Source of the DNA: an uncultured Pseudomonadota bacterium
GTDB taxonomy: Bacteria > Pseudomonadota > Gammaproteobacteria > Steroidobacterales > Steroidobacteraceae
DNA length: 64,000 nucleotides
Reading direction: 5' to 3'
Assembly (NCBI GenBank): GCA_903927005.1
Contig: CAIYLH010000129.1
Coordinates: 1 to 64,000 of the forward strand
In this document: one piece after another, positions 31,821 to 39,833 of the stretch
Position numbering within the stretch: the first letter of the stretch is position 1
Layout: the number at the start of each line of letters is the position of its first letter
Program-made: the position numbers and the translations under genes
The notes under the pieces: model-generated
What the model was told of the DNA's origin: nothing
Databases searched by the model: none
What the model saw: the letters and a program-made list of their open reading frames with translations, nothing else

Positions 31821-33398
31821 TTAGTGGATTTCCGGGGCGGTCTCGAACGAGTGGTAAGGCGCCGGCGACGGCAGCGTCCACTCCAGACCGGCAGGATCGG
31901 TGCCTTCCCAGACCTTGTCGCTCGCCTTGGCGCCGCCACGGGCGCTCTGCCAGATCACGGCGACGAACAGCAGCTGCGAGAAGCCGAACACGAACCCGCC
32001 CACCGAGGAGACCATGTTCCAGTCGGTGAACTGCGTGCTGTAGTCAGGGATGCGGCGCGGCATGCCGGCAAGTCCGAGGAAGTGCTGCGGGAAGAACAGC
32101 ACGTTCACGGAAACCGTCGACACCCAGAAGTGCCATTTGGCGAGCGACATGCTGTACATGTGGCCGGTCCACTTCGGCAGCCAGTAGTACACGCCCGCCA
32201 TGATGGCGAACACGGCGCCCGGCACCAGCACGTAGTGGAAGTGCGCGACCACGAAGTAGGTGTCCTGGTACTGGAAGTCGGCGGGCGCGATCGCGAGCAT
32301 CAGGCCCGAGAAGCCGCCGATCGTGAACAGGAACAGGAACGCGAGCGCAAACAGCATCGGCGGCTCGAACGACAGCGAGCCCTTCCACATCGTCGTCGTC
32401 CAGTTGAACACCTTCACGCCGGTCGGAACCGCGATCAGCATCGTGCTCATCATGAAGAACATCTGGCCCGACAGCGGCATGCCGACGGTGAACATGTGGT
32501 GCGCCCAGACGATGAACGACAGGAACGCGATCGAGGCGGTCGCGTAGACCATCGCGTCATAGCCGAACAACGGCTTGCGCGAGAAGGTCGGGATGATTTC
32601 CGAGACGATGCCGAACGCCGGCAGAATCAGGATGTAGACCTCGGGATGACCGAAGAACCAGAAGATGTGCTGGAACATCACCGGGTCACCGCCGCCAGCC
32701 GGATTGAAGAAGCTGGTGCCGAAGTAGTGATCCGTCAGCAGCATGGTCACCGCGCCCGCGAGCACCGGCATCACCGCGATCAGCAGGTAGGCGGTAATCA
32801 GCCAGGTCCAGCAGAACAGCGGCAGCTTCAGCAGCGACATACCGGGCGCGCGCATGTTCAGGATCGTCACAATCACGTTGATCGCGCCCATGATCGACGA
32901 GGCGCCCATCATGTGGATCGCGAAGATCGTCAGCGGGAAGCTATCGCCGGCCTGCAGCGACAGCGGCGGGTACAGCGTCCAGCCACCGGCCGGGCCACCG
33001 CCAGCGGTAAAGAACGAAGACAGCAGCAGCGTGAACGCGAACGGCAGGATCCAGAAGCTGTAGTTGTTCATGCGCGGCAGCGCCATGTCCGGCGCACCGA
33101 TCTGCAGCGGGATCATCCAGTTGGCTAGACCAACGAACGCAGGCATCACGGCGCCGAAGATCATGACCAGTGCGTGGCTGGTGACCAGCGAGTTGTAGAA
33201 ACCCGGGTCGAAGAACTGCATGCCAGGCTTGAACAGCTCGGCGCGGATGCCAAGCGCCATGGCGCCGCCGATGAAGAACATCACCAGCGCGAACACCATG
33301 TACATGGTGCCGATGTCTTTGTGGTTGGTCGCGAAGAGCCAGCGACCAATGCCCGTCGGCTTGTGATCGTGGTGGTCGTGGGTGTCAGCGTGTGCCAT
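31821..33398 (-). CDS. coxA: cytochrome c oxidase subunit I (aa3 type)
   Basis: 525 aa with 12 membrane helices. Heme and CuB ligands are in the usual blocks (VTSHALVMIFGAVMPAFVG; FWFFGHPEVYILILPAFG, which carries the Glu of the D-channel motif; VWAHHMFTVGM; VVAHFHYVLVPGAVF). The ATG at 33398 is chosen because the protein then starts MAHADTHDHHDHKPTG; this His-rich tail before the first helix is unusual and might bind metal. Reduces O2 to water and pumps protons. Confidence 0.96.
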   Translation of the reverse strand: MAHADTHDHHDHKPTGIGRWLFATNHKDIGTMYMVFALVMFFIGGAMALGIRAELFKPGMQFFDPGFYNSLVTSHALVMIFGAVMPAFVGLANWMIPLQIGAPDMALPRMNNYSFWILPFAFTLLLSSFFTAGGGPAGGWTLYPPLSLQAGDSFPLTIFAIHMMGASSIMGAINVIVTILNMRAPGMSLLKLPLFCWTWLITAYLLIAVMPVLAGAVTMLLTDHYFGTSFFNPAGGGDPVMFQHIFWFFGHPEVYILILPAFGIVSEIIPTFSRKPLFGYDAMVYATASIAFLSFIVWAHHMFTVGMPLSGQMFFMMSTMLIAVPTGVKVFNWTTTMWKGSLSFEPPMLFALAFLFLFTIGGFSGLMLAIAPADFQYQDTYFVVAHFHYVLVPGAVFAIMAGVYYWLPKWTGHMYSMSLAKWHFWVSTVSVNVLFFPQHFLGLAGMPRRIPDYSTQFTDWNMVSSVGGFVFGFSQLLFVAVIWQSARGGAKASDKVWEGTDPAGLEWTLPSPAPYHSFETAPEIH

Positions 33399-33421
33399 TT
33401 TCTCGAACTCCTCGAAACCGG

Positions 33422-34264
33422 TCAGAGCGCCGCCGCGGCAGGGGCCGCGGGCGCTGTCGTCGTGGCGGCCTTGGTGGCTTGCTGCTGGGCAGCGAGCCAC
33501 TTGGCGAAGTCTTCCTTCGACACGACGTTGACAACGATCGGCATGAAGCCGTGGTCACGGCCGCACAGTTCGGCGCACTGGCCGGTGTAGCGTCCGATCG
33601 TGTCGACCTTGAACCAGGCTTCGTTGATGAAGCCAGGGATCGCATCCTTCTTCACCGCGAAGTCAGGCACCCACCATGAATGGATGACGTCGTTACCGGT
33701 CAGCAGCACGCGCACCTTGGTGTCGACCGGCACGACCATCGCGTTGTCGACGTCCAGCAGGTAATCCTTCACCTTCGTCACGTCGACGCCGGAGTTCAGC
33801 TGGCGGGCGTAGTTCGATTCAGTGGCGAGTGACGAGTAGAACGAGACACCCTTGCCGAGGTACTCGTACTGCCACTTCCACTGGTAGCCGGTGACCTTGA
33901 CCGAGAGTTCCGCGTTGCGGGTGTCTTCCATCTTCACGAGCGTCTTCGCGGCCGGCACGGCCATGAAGATCAGGATCGCGACCGGGATGATGGTCCAGAT
34001 GACCTCGACCTTGGTCGAGTGCAGCAACGTGCGGTCAGGCACGGCGCCATTGGACTTACGGAACGCCACGATCGAGTAGATCATGACGCCGAAGACGGCC
34101 ACGGCGATCGCGACGCAGACCCAGAAGATCTGCATGTGCAGGCCATGCACTTCACGCGCGATGGCAGTCACGCCCATCGGCATGTTGTAGCTGCTTTCGT
34201 AAGCGAGCGCAGGCACTGCGGCGAGGAGCCCCCCGAGCGCGCTAAACACTTTGCGGTTCAACAT
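33422..34264 (-). CDS. coxB: cytochrome c oxidase subunit II
   Basis: 280 aa. Signal-like first segment (ending PALAYES), two membrane helices and a periplasmic cupredoxin domain with the CuA site: HSWWVPDFAVKKDAIPG and GQCAELCGRDHGFM (Cys-x3-Cys-x3-His-x2-Met, about 226-238). There is no cytochrome c fusion. The C-terminus is Ala-rich. First gene of the oxidase operon, 23 bp before coxA. Confidence 0.95.
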   Translation of the reverse strand: MLNRKVFSALGGLLAAVPALAYESSYNMPMGVTAIAREVHGLHMQIFWVCVAIAVAVFGVMIYSIVAFRKSNGAVPDRTLLHSTKVEVIWTIIPVAILIFMAVPAAKTLVKMEDTRNAELSVKVTGYQWKWQYEYLGKGVSFYSSLATESNYARQLNSGVDVTKVKDYLLDVDNAMVVPVDTKVRVLLTGNDVIHSWWVPDFAVKKDAIPGFINEAWFKVDTIGRYTGQCAELCGRDHGFMPIVVNVVSKEDFAKWLAAQQQATKAATTTAPAAPAAAAL

Positions 34265-34607
34265 CGAAGCCCCTTATCGCTGTCGTCTCTATATCTATGT
34301 CCAATCACGGCCGGCGCGTCGGCGGCGGCGCGACCCCGCTCGTGGCAGGCTGGCCGTGGCGGCACGGCGAGCGCTGCCGCAGACCGGCCCGGCGACTCAT
34401 CGAGTAGTCGTTGCGGGTAGCGGCCTCCGGGGGCGGCGCAGTGTAACCTCGGTCCCGCGCCGGGAAAACAGGAATTGCTTTGCCAGTCATCACGCTAGCT
34501 GTGCCCCGAAGCGCTTAAGGGGCCGTCGGGCACCCCCTCGAAAGCGTAATGCAGCGCAACAATAGTGCGTATTTACAAGGATTTGACCGCCCGCTAAGGC
34601 GCCACGC
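34265..34607. other. 343-bp spacer between bio and cox operons
   Basis: Upstream region of coxB and downstream region of bioD (both minus strand). On the minus strand a TACACT (34440-34445) could be a -10 box about 175 bp before coxB, with only a weak -35 (TTTTCC) 17 bp before it. No convincing terminator for bioD and no small gene were seen. Confidence 0.35.
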
Positions 34608-35294
34608 CTACAACCGTCCGAGCTGCAGACAACGCGCTGCGGCGCGCACGTCCGGCGACAGCAGCGGCGGGATGATGCCCAGACAGGGCGCGGGCAGCAG
34701 CGCTTGGAGGGTCGCGACGTTCGCCTCGGCCGCGGCGAAGGCAGGATCGATGCCGCTACCGATCCAGCCGACGAGCGGCCTGCCGGCCGCGGTGATGGCA
34801 GCGGCCGTCAGGCGTGCATGGTTCAGGCAGCCGAGCTTCAGCCCGACGACCAGGATCACCGGCAGACCGAGCAAGGCCGCAAGATCCGCCACATCGCGAT
34901 TCTCGCCCAGCGGCACGGCCCAACCGCCCACGCCTTCGACGACAATTATGTCGCTATGATCGGCGATTTGACGGTAAGCAGAGCCGATCATCTGAAAATC
35001 AACGGAAGCGCCGGCCGCCATAGCCGCCAGATGGGGCGCGATGGCCGGGCCGTAGACGCAGGGGTTGGTCAGCTCGTAGGCGAAGCGCATCGAGCTTTCG
35101 CGCGACAGGATCAGCGCGTCGTCGTTGCGCAGGCCCGCAGCAGTCGCGATCGCCCCCGAGGCCACCGGCTTCATGCCGGCGACTCTGGCACCCGTGGCCG
35201 CGAACCGCCTGAGCAACGCCGCCGACACCAGCGTCTTACCGACGCCGGTGTCCGTGCCGGTGACGAAGTACCCGCGGCAGGTTGCCGCGCTCAG
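34608..35294 (-). CDS. bioD: dethiobiotin synthetase, probable CTG start
   Basis: 228 aa from CTG 35294. Makes dethiobiotin from DAPA, CO2 and ATP. The P-loop FVTGTDTGVGKTLVSAAL is at the N-terminus and GMKPVASGA and VVEGVGGWAVPL follow as expected. No ATG, GTG or TTG lies between the bioC end and the P-loop; the first ATG is after it. CTG at 35294 overlaps the bioC stop (CTGA), gives the usual short N-terminus (about 10 residues before FVTGT) and has an AGGG 7-9 bp upstream. The open frame continues upstream inside bioC but reads as noise. Confidence 0.85.
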   Translation of the reverse strand: MSAATCRGYFVTGTDTGVGKTLVSAALLRRFAATGARVAGMKPVASGAIATAAGLRNDDALILSRESSMRFAYELTNPCVYGPAIAPHLAAMAAGASVDFQMIGSAYRQIADHSDIIVVEGVGGWAVPLGENRDVADLAALLGLPVILVVGLKLGCLNHARLTAAAITAAGRPLVGWIGSGIDPAFAAAEANVATLQALLPAPCLGIIPPLLSPDVRAAARCLQLGRL

Positions 35295-36178
35295 GCCGAA
35301 GGCCCTGCGCGGCGACCCAGCCGGCTCAGCGGCACCACCGTCTCGCGCGGCACCCCCGGCGGTGCGGCAGTGCCGTCGGGGCACCACGCCTGGCCGTAAA
35401 TCAGTTCGCAGCTCGCCGGCAGCCGGCCGTCGGCGTCGCGACGCTGCTGGTAGTGCGCCTCGGCGCGCCGCCGCCGCGCGGCGCCGGTCAACGTCCGGCG
35501 GCGAGCCGCGAGCAGATTCTCGCCACCGACCGACCGCAGATCGCCATACAGCGCCTCGAGCGAGGCGTAGGTCACCGTCAGCCGCTCCACGTCCATGACC
35601 GGGCCGGTGAAACCCGCGCGCAGCAGCGCATCGCCAACGTCGTGCATGTCGGCGAACGGGTGCACGTGCGGCGCGTCGTCGGCGGCCGCCCACGCCTCGC
35701 GCAGCTCCAAGAGCGTATCCGGACCGAGCGTGGAGAACGTCAGGTAGCCGCGGGGTCGCAGCACGCGCCGCACCTCGGCGAGCATGCCGTCGGGATCAGT
35801 GGCCCAGGGCAAAGTCAGATTCGCAAACACCAGATCAACGGACGCGTCGCGCAACGGCAAGCGACAGGCGTCGGCGCAGATCAGGTCGAGGCGGCGCAGC
35901 CAGGAAGCACGACGCCGCGCACCCGCCAGCATCGAGCGCGACAGATCCAGCGCCAGCACGCGCGCCTTCTTGTAGCGATCACGCAGCGCGCGGCTCGCCT
36001 GGCCGGTACCGGCACCGAGGTCGAGCACGACGCCGGGGGTTAGCGGCAGGCCCTCCAGGCGCGCCAGCATCTCGGTACGCGCGCGCGCGCCGATCACGTC
36101 GGCCGCGTCGCAAGACGCGGCGGCGCGCTCAAAAGCGCGCCGCACCGCGCGAGTATCGAATCGTTGCATCTGGGTCAT
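35291..36178 (-). CDS. bioC: malonyl-ACP O-methyltransferase
   Basis: 295 aa SAM-dependent methyltransferase. Methylates malonyl-ACP to start pimeloyl synthesis. Motif I VLDLGAGTGQASRAL (about 52-66), then ALDLSRSML and FANLTLPWATDPDGMLAEVRRVLRP typical of BioC. N-terminal RAFERAAASCD also fits. The ATG shares a base with the bioH stop (TGATG). Overlaps bioD at its end. Confidence 0.93.
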   Translation of the reverse strand: MTQMQRFDTRAVRRAFERAAASCDAADVIGARARTEMLARLEGLPLTPGVVLDLGAGTGQASRALRDRYKKARVLALDLSRSMLAGARRRASWLRRLDLICADACRLPLRDASVDLVFANLTLPWATDPDGMLAEVRRVLRPRGYLTFSTLGPDTLLELREAWAAADDAPHVHPFADMHDVGDALLRAGFTGPVMDVERLTVTYASLEALYGDLRSVGGENLLAARRRTLTGAARRRRAEAHYQQRRDADGRLPASCELIYGQAWCPDGTAAPPGVPRETVVPLSRLGRRAGPSA

Positions 36179-36948
36179 CAGTCCGCGCCAAAGAAATCGC
36201 TGATCAGTCGCTCAACCTGCTCGCGGTGCGACAGGAACGGCGCATGCGCCGCGCGAGCCACCACTTCGTAGCGTGCGCCCACGACCCGCTCGGCGAGCGC
36301 CTGTGCCGCGGCCGGCGGCGTGAGCCGATCGTACTCGCCGCAGATCACGAGGGTACGTGCATGGATCATCGCCAGCTCCGCACGCAGATCGACGCGGCGC
36401 AGGATCGCCAGGCCCGCCGCCAGCGCCGCGGTGCTCGGCGCACCGCCCTCCTGCACGCAGCGCTTGAGTTCGCGCAGCGCGACCAGCGCGTTGTCATCGC
36501 CGCGGACTTCCATTGCCAGAAACTCCTGCACGGTGGCCTTCCAGTCGCGCTCGAGGCGCTTGGCAAGTCCCGCCAGCAGCGCCTCATCGGGGCCATGCGG
36601 CCAGTCACGCCGCTTGGCGCCGCAGGGGCCGGTAGCGATCAGCGCCAACGACGGCACGCGTTCGGGAAACAACGTCGCGATGCGCACCGCGACCAGACCA
36701 CCGAGCGACCAGCCCAGCAGCGAGCAGCGTTCGGGCAGGTGCGCGGCGACCATGCGCGCCATGCCCTCGAGGTCCGCCGCCCCCTTGGCCCACGGCGAGC
36801 GACCATGTCCGGGCAGATCCAGCACATGCACGCGATGCCGCTCGGCAAGCCGCTCGGCGAGAGCATCGAAGATACCGCCGTGCAGGCCCCAGCCATGCAG
36901 CAGCGCGATATCGTTACCGACGCCTCGGCTGGCGCGATGCAGGCTCAT
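36178..36948 (-). CDS. bioH: pimeloyl-ACP methyl ester carboxylesterase
   Basis: 256 aa alpha/beta hydrolase. Cleaves pimeloyl-ACP methyl ester, ending the BioC-started chain growth. The oxyanion region LLHGWGLHGGIFDAL, nucleophile elbow LGWSLGG (about 78-84), Asp in GEYDRLTPP and His in AARAAHAPFLS make the full triad. The start shares one base with the bioF stop (TGATG). Confidence 0.93.
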   Translation of the reverse strand: MSLHRASRGVGNDIALLHGWGLHGGIFDALAERLAERHRVHVLDLPGHGRSPWAKGAADLEGMARMVAAHLPERCSLLGWSLGGLVAVRIATLFPERVPSLALIATGPCGAKRRDWPHGPDEALLAGLAKRLERDWKATVQEFLAMEVRGDDNALVALRELKRCVQEGGAPSTAALAAGLAILRRVDLRAELAMIHARTLVICGEYDRLTPPAAAQALAERVVGARYEVVARAAHAPFLSHREQVERLISDFFGAD

Positions 36949-38138
36949 CAGGCCAGCCCCGGCCGCAGCGCGCCGAGCCCCTCGACCAACCGGTCGACGT
37001 CATCCTCCGTGTGCGCAGCAGACAGCGTCACGCGCAGCCGTGCCGTGCCCACCGGCACCGTCGGTGGACGGATCGCGGCGACCAGCAAGCCCCGCTCGAG
37101 CAAGGCTTCGCTCGCCGCCAGCGCTGTCGCGTTGTCGCCCAGCACGAGCGCCTGGATCGGCGTCGTCGAGGGCAGCAGCGGCACGCCGAGCGCCGCGCAG
37201 CCGTCGCGCAACCGCGCGATGTGCGAGCGCAGCCGTTCCCGGCGCCACGGCTCGAGCCGAACCCGTCGCAGCGCCTCACGCGTGGCCGCAGCGACCGCCG
37301 GCGGCAGCGCCGTAGTAAAGATGAGCGTGCGCGCGCGGTGCACCATCAGCTCGCACAGCGCCGCGGAACCGGCAATGAATGCGCCGAACGTGCCGAAGGC
37401 CTTGCCTAGCGTGCCCACCAGCACCGGCACGTCGTGCGCGCCGAGCCCGCACAGCTCGAGCGAACCGCCGCCATGTTCGCCGAGCACGCCGAGTCCGTGC
37501 GCGTCATCCACGGCAAGCCAGGCACCCGCGCGGTCGGCAGCAGCCGCAAGCTCGCGCAGCGGCGCCACGTCGCCATCCATGCTGAACAGACCATCGGTCA
37601 GCAGCAGCGCCTCGCCCGCGCCGCGCCCGGCCAGCAATCGCGCCACATCCGCTGCATCGGCATGCTCGTAGCGCTCGAAGCGCGCGCCGGCAAGCCGACC
37701 GGCGTCGAGCAACGAGGCATGGTTCAGGCGATCTTCGAGCACGAGGTCTCCACGGCCGGCAAGCACGGTTCCAACTGCGAGATTGGCCATGTAGCCAGTG
37801 GAAAACAACAGCGCGCGCTCACGACCGGTGAATTCCGCCAGTTCCTCCTCGAGTGCGTGATGCTCAAGGTGGTGGCCGGTGACCAGGTGCGAGGCGCCGG
37901 CGCCGGCGCCCCAGCGGCGCGCGCCGGCGGCAAAAGCCGCCGTCACCCGCGGGTGGCGCGCAAGACCGAGGTAGTCGTTGCTGCAGAACACGCGCACGCG
38001 ACGGCCGTCGATCATCGCTTCGACGCTACTGTCGGGGCGCGCGTAGTGGTCCACCAGCCGGCGGCGACGCGACAACCCCGCACTTGCCAGGGCTGCGAGG
38101 CGCGCAGTCAGCGCAGCCTCGCGACTGGCGGCGCTCAC
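36948..38138 (-). CDS. bioF: 8-amino-7-oxononanoate synthase
   Basis: 396 aa PLP enzyme that joins pimeloyl-ACP (or -CoA) and alanine. The PLP lysine is in [17 protein letters not shown]; the substrate loop [15 protein letters not shown] and [13 protein letters not shown] are typical. GTG 38138 is chosen as the start because it overlaps the bioB stop (GTGA) and places the conserved part correctly. Confidence 0.94.
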   Translation of the reverse strand: MSAASREAALTARLAALASAGLSRRRRLVDHYARPDSSVEAMIDGRRVRVFCSNDYLGLARHPRVTAAFAAGARRWGAGAGASHLVTGHHLEHHALEEELAEFTGRERALLFSTGYMANLAVGTVLAGRGDLVLEDRLNHASLLDAGRLAGARFERYEHADAADVARLLAGRGAGEALLLTDGLFSMDGDVAPLRELAAAADRAGAWLAVDDAHGLGVLGEHGGGSLELCGLGAHDVPVLVGTLGKAFGTFGAFIAGSAALCELMVHRARTLIFTTALPPAVAAATREALRRVRLEPWRRERLRSHIARLRDGCAALGVPLLPSTTPIQALVLGDNATALAASEALLERGLLVAAIRPPTVPVGTARLRVTLSAAHTEDDVDRLVEGLGALRPGLA

Positions 38139-39142
38139 GGCACGGATCCGAGCTCGGCAGTCACCTCCGCCCGTTCCTCCGCGAGGAGGCCGAGCGCGGC
38201 AAACAGCGAGCGATCCCGCTCGATATCCGGATTCGTCGTCGTCAGCAGTTTCTCGCCGTAGAAAATAGAGTTCGCGCCCGCGAGGAAACACAACGCCTGC
38301 AGCTCGTCGCTCATCGACTCGCGGCCAGCGGAGAGGCGCACGTGGGAGCGCGGCATGGTCAGGCGTGCGACCGCGATCGTGCGCACGAAGTCGAGCGGCG
38401 CGACCGCCTCAACGCCGGCAAGCGGCGTGCCGGCCACCTGCACCAGCTGGTTGATCGGCACGCTCTCGGGATGGGTCGGCATCGTCGCAAGCGTCAGCAG
38501 CAGCCCGGCGCGGTCGCGACCGCTCTCCCCCATGCCGAGGATGCCGCCGCAGCACACCTTCATGCCCGCATCGCGCACATGGCCGAGCGTGTCGAGCCGG
38601 TCCTGATAGGTGCGCGTCGTGATCACCTCGGCGTAGAACTCCGGCGAGGTATCTAGATTGTGGTTGTAGTAGTCCAGTCCCGCGGTCGCCAGCGCCGCCG
38701 CCTGCGACGCACTGAGCATGCCCAGCGTCGCGCAGGATTCGAGGCCCAGCTCGCGCACGACGCGGATCATCTCGATTACGTTGCCGAGGTCCCGATCCTT
38801 CGGCGAGCGCCAGGCCGCACCCATGCAGAAACGCGTCGCGCCGGCGGCTTTGGCGCGGGCCGCAGCCTCGGCAACCGCGGCGACCGGCATCAGCGCCTCG
38901 CGTTCGACACCGGTGTCGTAGCGAACGCTCTGCGGGCAGTAGGCGCAGTCTTCAGGACAACCGCCGGTTTTGATCGACAGCAGCGTCGAGACCTGCACGC
39001 GGTTCGGGTCGAAGTGTGCGCGATGGACCCGCTGCGCCTGAAACAGCAGGTCAGCGAACGGCAGCGCGAACAGCGTCTCGACCTCGGCCAGGGTCCAGTC
39101 GTGGCGAACGGCGGCGAGGCGGTCGATCAGGGGAATCGTCAT
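38135..39142 (-). CDS. bioB: biotin synthase
   Basis: 335 aa radical SAM enzyme that inserts sulfur into dethiobiotin. The radical SAM motif CPEDCAYC is in [20 protein letters not shown]; further Cys ligands of the 2Fe-2S cluster are in GLESCATLG and [11 protein letters not shown]. The ATG at 39142 starts [18 protein letters not shown]; sequence upstream in frame is not coding-like. First gene of the bio operon. Confidence 0.95.
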   Translation of the reverse strand: MTIPLIDRLAAVRHDWTLAEVETLFALPFADLLFQAQRVHRAHFDPNRVQVSTLLSIKTGGCPEDCAYCPQSVRYDTGVEREALMPVAAVAEAAARAKAAGATRFCMGAAWRSPKDRDLGNVIEMIRVVRELGLESCATLGMLSASQAAALATAGLDYYNHNLDTSPEFYAEVITTRTYQDRLDTLGHVRDAGMKVCCGGILGMGESGRDRAGLLLTLATMPTHPESVPINQLVQVAGTPLAGVEAVAPLDFVRTIAVARLTMPRSHVRLSAGRESMSDELQALCFLAGANSIFYGEKLLTTTNPDIERDRSLFAALGLLAEERAEVTAELGSVP

Positions 39143-39210
39143 CGGGATCCTCGCTGCGCCTGAGGGGCGCTCTGGCCTTGGACGGCGCAGTGTTCGGGGC
39201 GCAGGAACCC

Positions 39211-39243
39211 GTGTCAACCAAATATAACTCAGCTGGTTGACAC
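39211..39243 (-). promoter_or_regulatory. BirA-type biotin operator upstream of bioB
   Basis: GTGTCAACC - 15 bp - GGTTGACAC, a perfect 9-bp inverted repeat with AT-rich spacer. It matches the form of bacterial BirA boxes (TTGTAAACC with a 14-16 bp spacer and its complement). It lies about 70-100 bp upstream of bioB and includes a TATATT that could be the -10 of the bio promoter on the minus strand. BirA bound to biotinyl-AMP would close the promoter. Confidence 0.8.
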
Positions 39244-39254
39244 AAGCCCTGCGC

Positions 39255-39804
39255 TCAGCGCCGGGTGACGATCCGAGCGCTGTGGTGGACTCCCTCGAGG
39301 ACGGCGAGCGAATCGGTCGCGATGCCGGCAGCTTTCGCCTCGTCGGTATCGACGTGCATTTCCAGGCGGAAGTTGTCGCCAACCCGGATCTTCACCTCGC
39401 CGAAGGTCCGCTTGCGGCCACCGTCGCCGCATCGTGGCTGAGCCCGTGGAACCGATAGCGACTCAGGCCATGACGCTCGGCAAGCTCACGCGGCAGCGCG
39501 TACTCGCGGACGCGGCGCGCAGGCCCTCGAGAGCGACGGGATTGTGCAGTGGCACGAAGCGGCCGAAGTCGGCGATCGCAGCCTCGACCGCGGCATCCGC
39601 CAGCACCGGCATGCCGTAGAGATCGCCGCCATGCACCACGCGGTGACCAACTGCTACGAGGTCAGGACCCTGCACACCCCGCAGCGGCAGCTCGTCGAGC
39701 AGCAGTGCACCGCCGGCCTCATCCACGAGCGCCGCCTTGACCGAGGTGCTGCGACAGCTGAGGGCCAGGACCGACCGACCCGACTGCAGGCTCTGCTTCG
39801 ACAC
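39255..39804 (-). pseudogene. fused remnant of ackA (acetate kinase) and pduL (phosphotransacylase)
   Basis: In minus-strand order there are three parts. Part 1 (39804 to about 39510) is the acetate kinase N-terminus, with VALGHRVVHGG-like AVGHRVVHGG and FVPLHNPVALEGLRAA. Part 2 (about 39508-39440, other frame) reads REYALPRELAERHGLSRYRF, then HGLSH: acetate kinase again, after a loss of about 25 codons. Part 3 (about 39430-39255) reads [20 protein letters not shown], then TDEAKAAGI: the C-terminus of a PduL-type phosphotransacylase. Most of ackA and pduL are lost, so no active enzyme is possible. Confidence 0.8.
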
Positions 39805-39833
39805 TACGACCGCCTCTGGGATTAGAATCGCCT

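Noticed and set aside
35295-35693. Long N-terminal extension of bioD (361 aa in total)
   Set aside because: The extra about 130 residues are Arg/Ala-rich, lie entirely inside bioC and are not found in BioD proteins; CTG 35294 explains the data better.
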